Shown: piece after piece, positions 1-8,767 of the stretch
How the letters are laid out: every line of letters begins with the position of its first letter
Position numbering within the stretch: the first letter of the stretch is position 1
Assembly: GCA_900545555.1 (NCBI GenBank)
Contig: UQZI01000004.1
Coordinates: 1 to 54,589, forward strand
Direction: 5' to 3'
Source of the DNA: an uncultured Collinsella sp.
GTDB lineage: Bacteria > Actinomycetota > Coriobacteriia > Coriobacteriales > Coriobacteriaceae
DNA: 54,589 nt
The notes under the pieces: model-generated
Databases searched by the model: none
What the model saw: only the letters and a program-made list of their open reading frames with translations
Told to the model about the DNA's origin: nothing
Position numbers and translations under genes: made by a program

Positions 1-96
1 GGTGCTTAAGCCGTAAGGCGGGAATTATGCGGTGTTGCCTTATATCCGGCTCCTGCCATATACCTTTACGGAAGTGCATCCTTTTTGCAAAACCTG

Positions 97-125
97 TTGC
101 AATTTGCCGCTGTACGCGGTACAAT
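97..125 (+). promoter_or_regulatory. Candidate sigma70-type promoter for the GDPD gene
   Basis: A TTGCAA box at 97-102 is followed after 17 bases by TACAAT at 120-125, and a ribosome-binding stretch (GGCAGGAG) lies just before the ATG at 148. The predicted RNA start falls almost on the ribosome site, so the leader would be very short. This is sequence reading only. Confidence 0.45.
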
Positions 126-147
126 GACGGCAGGAGCGTGAGCGATT

Positions 148-1275
148 ATGAAAATTCTGCTTTGCATTGTCTTACTTCTGGTGGTTCTGACGCTGTTCGC
201 CGTCTGGCCGGGCAAGCGGCGGGACGCCCTGCGTGCACCGTTTCTGGGCCGCAACTGCGCACACCGCGGGTTCTTCGGCAAGGATCAGCGCCCGCCGGAG
301 AACAGCCTGCCCGCCTTTACCGCGGCGGCCAAAAACGGCTACGGCATTGAGCTGGATGTACAGTTTACCGCGGACCGGCGGCTTGTGGTTTTCCATGATG
401 ATACGCTGGATCGTATGACCCCGGCCAAGGGCTTTGTCCATGATATGCCTTGGGCGGAGTTCTCGGCCCAGCCGCTGGCCGGCAGCGACGAGCACCCGCC
501 TCTGTTTGCCGATATGCTGCGCACCGTCGCCGAGGCCAAGCGCGCCGTGAAGACCGCGGAGGGGCAGCTGAAGAGCGCGACCGACCGCAGGGAGCAGGGC
601 ATCGCCGCGGCAAACCGCGCGGTGGACAGCTCCCAGGCGCGACTGCGCAAGGTGCAGGAGGAGCTCAGGCGCGCCCAGGAGGCCGACCCCTCCTCCAACG
701 CGGTGACCCAGCTCAAGAACGAGATCGTGACCGAGCTCGCCCACGTGGAGGCCGCCCGCTCCGACGTCGACGCCACCACGCACGACGCCCAGGAGGCGGT
801 CGACGCGGCGAGCACGCACCTCTGGACCCAGAAGCAGTCCCTCGAGAGCGCCCAGCGAGAGTCGGACGACGCCCGCAGGGAGTACGAGGAGAAGAAGGGC
901 GAGTACGACGAGCTCCAGGCCAAGGCCAGGGCCGAGGAGAAGGCGCTCGAGGATCAGATCTCCGCCGCGCGCGAAGGCGCGGAGGAGGCCAAGGCGGCCT
1001 ACGACGAGGCCGCCGAGCGGCATGACGGCGCGCAGGCGCTCATCGACGAGGCAGAGGAGATCCACGCGACGCCCGAGGTGACCGCCGAGCTCCGGGAGAG
1101 CATCGAGGGGCTCCGCGCCCAGATCGCCGACCAGGAGACCGTCGTCGAGGGGCTCTCGGAGGCCGAGCGCGGCCTCCGGGCGCGCACGCGCCGCGAGCGC
1201 GTCGCGTTCGGCGCCGTCATCATCGCCGTCGCGCTGGTCCTGGTCCTGATAGTCGCCCTCATCGTCGTGCGGTGA
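148..1275 (+). CDS. Chimeric ORF: N-terminus of a glycerophosphodiester phosphodiesterase joined to a coiled-coil membrane protein
   Basis: Residues 1-20 form a membrane anchor. Residues 38-125 carry GDPD hallmarks: AHRG at 38-41, EN at 51-52, an ELD metal-site segment near 68-70 and HDDTLDR at 83-89. GDPD enzymes cleave glycerophosphodiesters and normally run about 250 residues past the HRG motif, but here the fold stops near residue 126. From there to about 345 the protein is a continuous Ala/Glu/Arg-rich coiled coil, ending in a membrane helix at about 350-373 with an arginine tail. Neither half is complete: the GDPD lacks most of its barrel and the coiled-coil protein lacks its own start. 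Base use becomes richer in GC after the switch. I infer a chimera of two genes from different organisms rather than a working fusion. Confidence 0.75.
   Translation: MKILLCIVLLLVVLTLFAVWPGKRRDALRAPFLGRNCAHRGFFGKDQRPPENSLPAFTAAAKNGYGIELDVQFTADRRLVVFHDDTLDRMTPAKGFVHDMPWAEFSAQPLAGSDEHPPLFADMLRTVAEAKRAVKTAEGQLKSATDRREQGIAAANRAVDSSQARLRKVQEELRRAQEADPSSNAVTQLKNEIVTELAHVEAARSDVDATTHDAQEAVDAASTHLWTQKQSLESAQRESDDARREYEEKKGEYDELQAKARAEEKALEDQISAAREGAEEAKAAYDEAAERHDGAQALIDEAEEIHATPEVTAELRESIEGLRAQIADQETVVEGLSEAERGLRARTRRERVAFGAVIIAVALVLVLIVALIVVR
510..540. other. Probable left chimera junction (Clostridia-like to Collinsella-like)
   Basis: GDPD homology ends and coiled-coil sequence begins around codon 126 of the ORF starting at 148. 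The joining sequence (CTGCGCACCGTCGCCGAG) is GC-rich and could occur in either parent, so a microhomology join is possible. All genes from 1,291 to 20,100 look Coriobacterial, while the GDPD N-terminus resembles Faecalibacterium/Gemmiger proteins from memory. Confidence 0.6.
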
Positions 1276-1290
1276 GGGGCCGGGGGCTCC

Positions 1291-2508
1291 CTACTCGATC
1301 AGCATGGCGTCGCCAAAGGAGAGGAAGCGGTAGCGCTCCTCGATCGCGGCCGCGTAGGCGGCCATGATCTGGTCGCGCGTGGCGAAGGCCGAGACGAGCA
1401 TCATGAGCGTGGAGCGCGGCACGTGGAAGTTCGTGATCAGCGCGTCGACCACGTGATAGGTCGAGCCGGGCATGAGGTAGAGCTGCGTCGTGGCGTTCTC
1501 GCGCACCACGATGTCACCGCGGCCGAGCGTGTCGGCACCGTCCTCGCGGCCTTCAAAATAGCGCGCGGTCACGGCCGGATCGGACACCGGGGCATCCGCA
1601 TCAAAGGCGCTTTCGAGCGAGCGCACTGCGGTGGTGCCGACGGCGATCACGCGGTGTCCCTCGGCCTTGGCCTTGTGCACGGCATCGACAACCTCCTGCG
1701 ACACGTGGTAGCGCTCGGTGTGCATGACGTGCTGCGTAGGGTCATCCTCCTCCACCAGACGGAAGGTATCGATGCCTACCTCGAGCTCGACGGCGGCAAA
1801 CTTCGCACCCTTGGCCTCGATAGCGGCCATGAGCTCGGGGGTAAAGTGCAGACCCGCCGTGGGAGCGGCAGCCGAGTGCTCCTCCTTCATGGCGTAGACG
1901 GTCTGGTACTTCTCGGGATCGCCCTCGTAATCGGTAATGTAGGGCGGCAGCGGCACGTGACCGGCAGCATGAATGGCCTCGTCGAGCGTGCGCGGCTCGC
2001 CGGCGGCATTGCAGCCGGCCGGCTCAAAGCGCACCAGACGGCCACCGCGGCTATCGGTGACAAAGTCGATGACCTCGGCCGTCAGCACCACGGGCGCGTC
2101 CTCGGGCGCATGGGCGCCGCCCGCGCGATACTCAATCTGAGCACCGGGCTTCAGGCGCTTACCCGGCTTGACCAGGCACTCCCAAACGTGGCCCAGCGGG
2201 TCAACATCCTCACGGCGCTTGAGCAGCAGCGTCTCGACCACGCCACCCGAGCCGGCTTTGCGACCGATCAGGCGGGCCGGCATCACACGCGTCTTGTTGA
2301 TGACGAGCACATCGCCCGGCTCGATATAGTCGATGATGTCGCGGAAGATGCGGTGCTCAACGGTACCGCCGTGCTCCAGCGGCTTCCCCGCTTGGGAGCC
2401 TTTGCGATCCACCACCAGCAGGCGGCAGGAGTCGCGCGGCTCGGCAGGAGCCTGGGCAATCAGTTCCTCAGGAAGGTTGTAGTCAAAATCATCGGTACGC
2501 ATAGACAC
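1291..2508 (-). CDS. queA: S-adenosylmethionine:tRNA ribosyltransferase-isomerase QueA
   Basis: QueA transfers and isomerises the ribosyl part of SAM onto preQ1-modified tRNA to make epoxyqueuosine, in the cytoplasm. The 405-residue product has the typical opening DDFDYNLPEELIAQ followed by SCRLLVVDR, the LKPGAQIEY region, the APTAGLHFTPELM motif and the closing NFHVPRSTLMMLVSAF segment. The GTG at 2508 has GGAG eight bases upstream; an ATG two codons later matches the E. coli start better, so the start is uncertain by two residues. It runs toward the coiled-coil gene and lies downstream of queH on the same strand, and the pair forms the last two steps of queuosine synthesis. Confidence 0.97.
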   Translation of the reverse strand: MSMRTDDFDYNLPEELIAQAPAEPRDSCRLLVVDRKGSQAGKPLEHGGTVEHRIFRDIIDYIEPGDVLVINKTRVMPARLIGRKAGSGGVVETLLLKRREDVDPLGHVWECLVKPGKRLKPGAQIEYRAGGAHAPEDAPVVLTAEVIDFVTDSRGGRLVRFEPAGCNAAGEPRTLDEAIHAAGHVPLPPYITDYEGDPEKYQTVYAMKEEHSAAAPTAGLHFTPELMAAIEAKGAKFAAVELEVGIDTFRLVEEDDPTQHVMHTERYHVSQEVVDAVHKAKAEGHRVIAVGTTAVRSLESAFDADAPVSDPAVTARYFEGREDGADTLGRGDIVVRENATTQLYLMPGSTYHVVDALITNFHVPRSTLMMLVSAFATRDQIMAAYAAAIEERYRFLSFGDAMLIE

Positions 2509-2572
2509 GTCGGATACTCCTTATATAGCTAAAGTCCGCTCTACATCCTAGCAGGCTGACGTCCCAAACGAA

Positions 2573-3154
2573 CTACTTTTTGGCGGCTTTGCGCTCGTCG
2601 CGGATGCGGGCGCGGTCCATGGCCGCCTCGACAGCAGAAAAGCGGCAGCCGCAGTAGTTCTGTCGATACATGCCCAGTTCGCGCGAACGGCGCGTAGCCT
2701 CGGGATAATACGGGCGAAAATCGCGAATCACCGGGGTGAGCCCATGGGCGGCCGCCAAACGCTCAAGCACGTCATTGCAGGTGTCGAACAGCTGATACGG
2801 CGAGACGGCGAGCGTCGTACCCACATATTCAAACCTGCGCTCCTGGGCAACGCGGCATGCCTCGGCCAAGCGCAAGGCATAGCACGAGCGACAGCGACGG
2901 GGCCGATCGGCACCCAGCGGGGCCACGCCGGCCTCCCAGCGCTCGCGGTCCTCCCCCGCCTCGATGAGCTCGATGTCGCCATCGGCACACCACCGGCGCA
3001 GCTCGTCCAGACGCCGCCGCCATTCATCGCGCGGTTGAATATTGGGATTGGTCCAGCAAATCGTGGGCTCAAACCCCACCTCGCGCAGCAGGCGAACCGG
3101 CTCAAGCGAGCATGGTGCACAGCACGCATGCAGCAACAACGACTTCATCGACAT
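2573..3154 (-). CDS. queH: Epoxyqueuosine reductase QueH
   Basis: QueH (former DUF208) reduces epoxyqueuosine to queuosine in tRNA and replaces the cobalamin-dependent QueG in many bacteria. The 193-residue protein has the adjacent-cysteine motif HACCAPC near residue 12, the CRSCY motif in the middle and YCGC near residue 168. These are the expected iron-sulfur and metal ligands. It sits directly upstream of queA on the same strand with a gap of about 65 bases and probably shares its transcript. Confidence 0.95.
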   Translation of the reverse strand: MSMKSLLLHACCAPCSLEPVRLLREVGFEPTICWTNPNIQPRDEWRRRLDELRRWCADGDIELIEAGEDRERWEAGVAPLGADRPRRCRSCYALRLAEACRVAQERRFEYVGTTLAVSPYQLFDTCNDVLERLAAAHGLTPVIRDFRPYYPEATRRSRELGMYRQNYCGCRFSAVEAAMDRARIRDERKAAKK

Positions 3155-3215
3155 CCCCGTCCCAGAAAACTCACCCCGACATCATGGCAGCTAAAATAGC
3201 CCCGCCCCAAAAAGA

Positions 3216-3785
3216 CTACTTTGCGAAAAAGCGCACGCCAAAGGACGTATCCTCGCAGGCGACAATGCGGCGGTCGCGCAAAATGGTCCACACGTAATAC
3301 CAGTCGCCTACACAGCCCGACAAATGCAAGCCGGCCGCCAGATAGCACAGCAGCGGATAGCCCGAAAACGCAAACCCCAGGGCAAACGCTGTCGTCACAA
3401 CAACCGTCGGCGCCAGGCAAATGGCCATGTACCGCCGACGCGAATACACAACGCCCTCGGCGCAGGCATAGATCATCGCCGTCTCACGATTCGCGCCAAA
3501 GGTCACATGCGCGCCCGCAGGCGCCAGCAGCTTAAAAAACACACCGTGCACCAGCTCGTGCACGGCGAACGACGCCATTGAGATGGAAGCCAAGCCGACT
3601 ATCCAGCCCACGACAGCCATCCAGCCGCCCGCGTCAGCCGCATCCAAGTCTGCAGGCCCGCCCAGCAGCATAAACATCGGCACCAGGCACACGGCAAACA
3701 CCGCGATCACGGCCATCCCCCACACAAAGCAGGCGTGTAGAAAATCCTCGTCCTCAAACGCATGTATGTTGGAAATCTCATTCAT
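3216..3785 (-). CDS. DUF3267 putative zincin metalloprotease, membrane protein
   Basis: The 189-residue product has four or so hydrophobic helices and a HELVHG zinc-binding motif (HExxH type) near residue 75, which places it in the DUF3267 putative zincin peptidase family. Substrates of this family are not established. It lies between queH (same strand, 61-base gap) and the oppositely directed methionyl-tRNA synthetase gene, so the intergenic region from 3786 holds promoters for both directions. Called from motif, membrane pattern and length. Confidence 0.85.
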   Translation of the reverse strand: MNEISNIHAFEDEDFLHACFVWGMAVIAVFAVCLVPMFMLLGGPADLDAADAGGWMAVVGWIVGLASISMASFAVHELVHGVFFKLLAPAGAHVTFGANRETAMIYACAEGVVYSRRRYMAICLAPTVVVTTAFALGFAFSGYPLLCYLAAGLHLSGCVGDWYYVWTILRDRRIVACEDTSFGVRFFAK

Positions 3786-3825
3786 AGCATCTTAGGATAG
3801 CGCCCCTGCCACGTACCCGTCCGCA

Positions 3826-3836
3826 TGTGCGATAAT
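3826..3836 (+). promoter_or_regulatory. Possible extended -10 promoter for the methionyl-tRNA synthetase gene
   Basis: TGTGCGATAAT matches an extended -10 element. The same string occurs upstream of the degV gene at 9687-9697 on the other strand. No clear -35 box is visible. Confidence 0.35.
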
Positions 3837-3917
3837 GTCGAACGATATGCACGAATTGACCACCGCGTCGCCAGGCCTTGCGCCCGGCCGCGCTCTCACC
3901 ATATGCGAAGGAGTCCC

Positions 3918-6068
3918 ATGGCATCCAAATACTCCATGAACGACCGTCCCAGCTGGCCTCGCCGCGCCATCGTTACCGCCGGCGAGCCCTACGGCAACAA
4001 GGGCCTTCACTTTGGCCACGTCGGCGGCGTCTTTGTCCCGGCCGACTTCTTCGCCCGCTTCCTTCGCGACCGCCTGGGCCGCGAGAACGTCATCTTCACC
4101 TCGGGCACTGACTGCTACGGCTCGCCCATCATGGAGAGCTACCGCAAGCTCAAGGAGAACGAAGGCTACGATAAGTCCATCGGCGAGTATGTCGAGTCCA
4201 ATCACTCCCGCCAGGCCGCGACCCTCAACAACTACAACATCAGCTGCGATATCTACGGCGGCTCGGGCCTTGAGCCGGCTGCGCAGATTCACAACGAGGT
4301 AACCGCCGAGATTATCGAGCGCCTGCACGAGCAGGGCACCATCTCCAAGCGCTCCACGCTGCAGTTCTACGATGCCAAGGCCGGCACGTTCCTCAACGGC
4401 CGCCAGGTCATCGGCCGCTGCCCCATCCAGGGCTGCAAGTCCGAGAAGGCTTATGCCGACGAGTGCGATCTGGGCCACCAGTTTGAGCCCGAGGAGCTCA
4501 TCGCGCCCAAGAGCCAGCTCACCGGCGAGGTGCCCGAGTTGCGTCCGGTCGACAATCTCTACTTTGACCTGCCGGCCTACCTCGACTTTATGAAAACCTA
4601 CACCGCCAAGCTCGCCCAGAACCCGCAGGTTCGCTCCGTGGTCTCCAAGACCATGGAGGAGTGGCTGCTGCCGGCTCAGCTCTACATCCAGAACAAGTTC
4701 CGCGAGGCCTTCGATACCGTCGAGGACCAGCTCCCCGAGCACACCGTGCTGGAACCCGAGGGCAACAAGAGCAGCTTTACCGTCACCTTCCCCAGCTGGA
4801 AGGAGCGCGACGACGCCCACGCGGTGCTCGCCAACGGCGGCGTGCGCTTCCGCAGCGGCAAAGCGCTCGTGCCCTTCCGCATCACCGGCAACATCGACTG
4901 GGGCGTTCCGGTACCCGAGGTCGACGGCGTCTCCGACGTCACCTGCTGGTGCTGGCCCGAGAGCCTATGGGCGCCCATCAGCTATACGCGTACCGTGCTC
5001 GCACGCGATGCCAAGGCCGCCGGCGTGACCGAGGGCGTCGCCGCCCGGGATGCCGCCCTCATGGGCGAGCCCGCCGCCGACTCCACGCAGGTGCCCGCAC
5101 CCACCTACCAGCACAGCTCGCTCGACTGGCGCGACTGGTGGTGCTCTGACGACGCTCAGATTTACCAGTTCATCGGCCAGGACAACATCTATTTCTACTG
5201 CATCGCGCAGACCGCCATGTGGGGGGCCCTGGGCTGGGACCTCACGCAGAGCACCGTCAGCGCCTGCTACCACCTGCTCTACATGGGCAAAAAGGCCAGC
5301 TCGTCCTCGCAGACGCCTCCCCCGCCGGCAGACGACCTGCTCAACCACTACACCTGCGAGCAGATGCGTGCGCACTGGCTGTCGCTCGGCCTGTCCGAGA
5401 AGCCGGTAAGCTTTAGCCCCAAGGCATACGACACGCGTGTGACCGGCAAGGACAAGGACGGCAACGAGGTACGCGCCTGCGACGACAAGCGCGTCATCGA
5501 CCCCGCCCTTAAGGAGAGCGCCCTTTTGACCGGCGTCTTCAACCGCCTGGCCCGCAGCTGCTTCTACGGCGTCGCCGTCAAGGAAGGCGACGAGAGCCCC
5601 TACCGCAACGGCTGCATCCCCGCCGGTGCAGCTTCTGACACCGTGGTCGAGGCCGCCGAGCAGGCAGCCCTCGCCTTTGAGCAGGCCATGTACAAGTTCG
5701 AGACGCACCGCGCGCTCGCCGTGTGCGACGACTACCTGCGCGCCGCCAACAAGCGCTGGAGCGACGCTTCCAAGGCCGCCAACAAGCTCGAGGGTAACGA
5801 GGCAAACGCCGCGATGACGCAGGCCCTTGTCGACGCCTTTACCGAGCTGCGCGTGGCGACCGTCCTGATGCACGGTATTGTGCCGGCCGGCTGCGAGCTC
5901 ATCTGCGAGTACTTCGACGTCGACCCGGTCGCTTTCTTTAGCTGGGATAACATCTTTGCCTCCACGGACGAGTTCGTGGAGATCCTGGGCGAGAAGCCCG
6001 GCGAGCACCGCGTGAAGCCGCTGCCCCCGCGCTTCGACTTCTTTAGCAAGCACGAGAGCCAGTACTAA
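3918..6068 (+). CDS. metG: Methionyl-tRNA synthetase-like class I tRNA ligase with a degenerate KMSKS loop
   Basis: MetRS charges tRNA-Met with methionine using ATP. The 716-residue protein starts at the ATG preceded by GAAGGAG (3907-3913). It has the HIGH-equivalent HFGH at residues 31-34, a zinc-knuckle connective peptide (CPIQGC, then ECDLGH) followed by LTGEVPELRPVDNLYFDLP, then NIDWGVPVPE and FIGQDNIYFYC, all in MetRS order. At the KMSKS position it reads GKKASSSSQT, so the second lysine-serine pattern is not standard. Whether the strain has a second, canonical MetRS cannot be seen here. It is followed after 36 bases by an rRNA methyltransferase gene on the same strand. Confidence 0.85.
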   Translation: MASKYSMNDRPSWPRRAIVTAGEPYGNKGLHFGHVGGVFVPADFFARFLRDRLGRENVIFTSGTDCYGSPIMESYRKLKENEGYDKSIGEYVESNHSRQAATLNNYNISCDIYGGSGLEPAAQIHNEVTAEIIERLHEQGTISKRSTLQFYDAKAGTFLNGRQVIGRCPIQGCKSEKAYADECDLGHQFEPEELIAPKSQLTGEVPELRPVDNLYFDLPAYLDFMKTYTAKLAQNPQVRSVVSKTMEEWLLPAQLYIQNKFREAFDTVEDQLPEHTVLEPEGNKSSFTVTFPSWKERDDAHAVLANGGVRFRSGKALVPFRITGNIDWGVPVPEVDGVSDVTCWCWPESLWAPISYTRTVLARDAKAAGVTEGVAARDAALMGEPAADSTQVPAPTYQHSSLDWRDWWCSDDAQIYQFIGQDNIYFYCIAQTAMWGALGWDLTQSTVSACYHLLYMGKKASSSSQTPPPPADDLLNHYTCEQMRAHWLSLGLSEKPVSFSPKAYDTRVTGKDKDGNEVRACDDKRVIDPALKESALLTGVFNRLARSCFYGVAVKEGDESPYRNGCIPAGAASDTVVEAAEQAALAFEQAMYKFETHRALAVCDDYLRAANKRWSDASKAANKLEGNEANAAMTQALVDAFTELRVATVLMHGIVPAGCELICEYFDVDPVAFFSWDNIFASTDEFVEILGEKPGEHRVKPLPPRFDFFSKHESQY

Positions 6069-6104
6069 ACACTCGACATGTAATGGAATGGGAAGGAAAG
6101 ACGG

Positions 6105-7208
6105 ATGTCCAAGCCGCGTCGTCGTAAGCAGAAAAAGCAGGTCAAGGCCGAGCTCAAGCTCAGGCAGTTTGCCGCCACCGAGCTTTCCGACCAGCTTGCC
6201 GCCCTTCCCTGCGCCGCCGACCTGCCGCGCTTTATGGTCGACACGGTTGCCGGCGCCTATACGCCTGCCGATGCCGAGCTCATGATCGAGGGCTTCGGTG
6301 CTGCAGCCACACGCCCGGTCACACTGCGCGCCAACACGCTCAAGGCAACCGCCGAGGACATCGCTGCGGCGCTCGATGCCGCCGGCATCGCCCACAACCC
6401 CGTCGCCTGGTACCCAGACGCCTTCATCCTGCCCGAGGCCCAGGTTTCCGACCTGTGGGGCCTCGGCATCTACCGCGACGGCAAGATCTACTTACAAAGT
6501 CTATCGTCCATGATGCCGCCGTTGGTCCTGGGCGCCCAGGCAGGCGAGGACATCTTGGACATGTGCGCAGCCCCCGGCGGCAAGACGACGCAGATCGCCG
6601 CCCTCACGCAGGAGCAGGCGCACCTTACCGCCTGCGAGATGAGCATTCCCCGCGCCGAGAAGCTCGAAGCCAACCTCCACCGCCAAGGCGCAAAAAACGT
6701 GCCCGTCATGCGCATCGACGCACGCGAGCTCGACGAGTTCTTCCGCTTTGACCGCATCCTGCTCGACGCTCCCTGCACCGGCACGGGCACCGTCATCAGC
6801 GGCAACGAGAAGAGTCTGCGCGGCCTCACCGAGCAGTTGCTGAGCAAGTGCGCCCACTCGCAGCGTGCGCTTCTGGACCGCGCCATGGGAGCCCTCAAAC
6901 CGGGCGGCACGCTCGTCTATTCGACTTGTTCGATCTTGCCGCAGGAAAACGAGGACGCCCTGCAAGAGGCCCTCGACAAGCACATGGATTGCGAGCTTAT
7001 CCCCCTCGACGGCACGCCGAGCGAAAGTGAGGCACGCCGCGCCCAGGAAGCTGGCGAGGAGCCGCGCATCGAGTCCAACGCCCTGACCGAGGCCATTGCC
7101 GCGGGTCAGGTATCGGCCATCGCCAACGGCCTGCCCGGCACGCTGACCATTCCGCCCAGCCGCGACTTTGAGGGCTTCTACATTGCCCTGATCCGAAAAC
7201 GCAGCTAG
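6105..7208 (+). CDS. NOL1/NOP2/Sun-family rRNA m5C methyltransferase (RsmF-like)
   Basis: This family methylates cytosine C5 in RNA using SAM. The 367-residue protein shows the SAM-binding CAAPGGKT at 154-161, the catalytic DAPCTGTG at 221-228 and the second catalytic cysteine in YSTCS at 272-276. A lysine/arginine-rich N-terminus suits RNA binding. It lacks the extra C-terminal PUA-like domain of E. coli RsmF, so the exact target base is unknown. It is likely cotranscribed with the upstream metG. Confidence 0.9.
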   Translation: MSKPRRRKQKKQVKAELKLRQFAATELSDQLAALPCAADLPRFMVDTVAGAYTPADAELMIEGFGAAATRPVTLRANTLKATAEDIAAALDAAGIAHNPVAWYPDAFILPEAQVSDLWGLGIYRDGKIYLQSLSSMMPPLVLGAQAGEDILDMCAAPGGKTTQIAALTQEQAHLTACEMSIPRAEKLEANLHRQGAKNVPVMRIDARELDEFFRFDRILLDAPCTGTGTVISGNEKSLRGLTEQLLSKCAHSQRALLDRAMGALKPGGTLVYSTCSILPQENEDALQEALDKHMDCELIPLDGTPSESEARRAQEAGEEPRIESNALTEAIAAGQVSAIANGLPGTLTIPPSRDFEGFYIALIRKRS

Positions 7209-7232
7209 CGCACGGATCCAAAACTCAACAAG

Positions 7233-7403
7233 CTATCTCTGTGCGCGTTTGCCCTGCTGGTCGCGATGCTGTTTAAGCATCGCGCGCTCCTTGCGTTCGG
7301 CCCTTTTGCCCTTAATGGCCGTGACCACAAAGTAGATGACCGCGGCGGCAACAATTGCGCCCACACACAGGCCAATCGAGCCAAACATTGCTGTCAATTC
7401 CAT
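7233..7403 (-). CDS. Small single-pass membrane protein (56 aa)
   Basis: This short minus-strand frame begins with an ATG at 7403 preceded by GAGAGGTGA. It encodes an N-terminal hydrophobic helix (about residues 5-30, ending VIYFVVTAIKG) and a strongly basic tail rich in Lys, Arg and Gln. It is convergent with the methyltransferase gene and divergent from the gene at 7595. I do not recognise a named family. The ribosome site, clean hydropathy pattern and fit in the gap support it as real. Confidence 0.7.
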   Translation of the reverse strand: MELTAMFGSIGLCVGAIVAAAVIYFVVTAIKGKRAERKERAMLKQHRDQQGKRAQR

Positions 7404-7579
7404 ACCGCGTCACCTCTCTTTTAAACGGGACTTTCAAGATAGCACCTCGATCCCCGCCACCACAGCTCCTTCACGTTCGCCGGCCCTTCGGTCTAACGGA
7501 TGGCGCGGCGGGGAAAAATCAACTCGTCAAACGATTTAGCATTCGCAATTCCGGCTGCATCGCGCCGGCCGTCATCACA

Positions 7580-7585
7580 TAGAAT
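7580..7585 (+). promoter_or_regulatory. Possible -10 box giving a nearly leaderless mRNA
   Basis: TAGAAT at 7580-7585 lies ten bases before the ATG at 7595, and no Shine-Dalgarno sequence is visible between them. If this is the promoter, the mRNA would start within a few bases of the ATG. No strong -35 box is seen. Confidence 0.35.
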
Positions 7586-7594
7586 CGAGCCTCC

Positions 7595-8686
7595 ATGGAT
7601 ACCCTCAACGATCTAAATGAGCGCGTCGACGCCTTCGTCGGCACCAGCTCCTTCGACACGCCTGCCGCGGCAAACGATCAAGCCCCCATCGATGTGCCCG
7701 CCGAGGTTCACGAGGATATCGTCGCCTCAGTCGATTTCTCCGAGGTCGAGCTCGCAGACGAGTTCACCGAGCCCCAGGTAGCCGTGACCCCCAACGGACT
7801 GCTTCCCATGGAGCCGCTGCCCATCGACGGGCGTTTGCGAAAGGCGGCCCTCCGAATGCCCGACGAGATCGAGGAAGCCAGCGGCTTTACGCTCTTCGGT
7901 CGTCGTATCAAATCGCTTATCTACACCACCGACGTCGCGGTCATCCGCAACTCCAACGCCGATGCCGTCTTTGCCGTTTACCCCTTCACGCCACAGCCGG
8001 CCATTACGCAGGCGCTGTTGACCGTCGCCGAGTGCCCGGTCTTTGTAGGCGTGGGCGGCGGAACCACGACCGGTAAGCGCTCCGTACAGATGGCAGCCGT
8101 CTCCGAGATGCAGGGCGCGGCGGGCTGCGTGGTCAACTCCCCCGCCACCGCCGAAATGGTCGAGCACATCACCAACATCGCCGACATCCCCGTCATCGCC
8201 ACGGTCGTACGTTGCGACGATGATGCGCATGCCAAGGTGCGCGCCGGAGCCAAGATCCTCAACATCGCGGCCGGCAAGAACACACCGCAGGTCCTGCGTG
8301 AACTGCGCGAGCACTATCCCAACCTGCCGCTTATCGCGCCGGGCGGCAAGACGCCCGAGAGCATCCGCGAGACCATCGCCGCCGGTGCCAACGCCATCAT
8401 TTGGACGCCGCCTTCGGCCCAGCAGTTGCAGACCGACATGATGCAACGCTACCGCAAGATGAAGGAAGACGCCACGCCCGTCATCTCGCACGACGATGTG
8501 CCCATTATCGACCAGGTCGCCGCCGCCGAGGTCAGCCAGGTCGAGAACATGAATCCCGACGTGCCGATCCCCGACGAAGTCATCGAACGCGTCGCTTCGA
8601 TCCACGATCATATCGAGGAGCGTCGTGCCAACCGTGGACTCAAGCCCTCGCTGCACGGCTTCTTCTTCCGCGGAAAGAAACGCTAG
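7595..8686 (+). CDS. Conserved hypothetical protein with a TIM-barrel aldolase/synthase-like domain
   Basis: The 363-residue product has an acidic, poorly ordered N-terminus (about 1-80). A barrel-like region follows, with alternating strands and phosphate-loop-like turns: VGVGGGTTTGKRSV near 150, VRAGAKILNIAAGKN near 215, LIAPGGKTPESI near 248 and AGANAIIWTPPS near 262. This pattern resembles KDPG aldolase or phosphosugar-binding barrels, and some Coriobacterial relatives are labelled hydrolase. No substrate can be named. The C-terminus is basic (FFFRGKKR). A strong terminator follows at 8697. Confidence 0.75.
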   Translation: MDTLNDLNERVDAFVGTSSFDTPAAANDQAPIDVPAEVHEDIVASVDFSEVELADEFTEPQVAVTPNGLLPMEPLPIDGRLRKAALRMPDEIEEASGFTLFGRRIKSLIYTTDVAVIRNSNADAVFAVYPFTPQPAITQALLTVAECPVFVGVGGGTTTGKRSVQMAAVSEMQGAAGCVVNSPATAEMVEHITNIADIPVIATVVRCDDDAHAKVRAGAKILNIAAGKNTPQVLRELREHYPNLPLIAPGGKTPESIRETIAAGANAIIWTPPSAQQLQTDMMQRYRKMKEDATPVISHDDVPIIDQVAAAEVSQVENMNPDVPIPDEVIERVASIHDHIEERRANRGLKPSLHGFFFRGKKR

Positions 8687-8696
8687 CCGCAACAGC

Positions 8697-8732
8697 AAGG
8701 CCCGCCCCGCAAACAACGGGACGGGCCTTTTT
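8697..8732 (+). terminator. Rho-independent terminator
   Basis: AAGGCCCGCCCCG pairs with CGGGACGGGCCTT across a six-base loop and is followed by TTTTT on the plus strand, eleven bases after the stop at 8686. Confidence 0.9.
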
Positions 8733-8767
8733 CGTTTGAGCAGTCGTGCGCGACGTGATGGGCTAAG

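Noticed and set aside
27..350. Short plus-strand frame overlapping the GDPD start
   Set aside because: It has no ribosome site and overlaps the well-supported GDPD frame.
3792..6395. Long minus-strand frames opposite metG and the rRNA methyltransferase
   Set aside because: They are Leu/Gly/Val-rich shadow frames with no motifs, and the plus-strand genes are clearly real.
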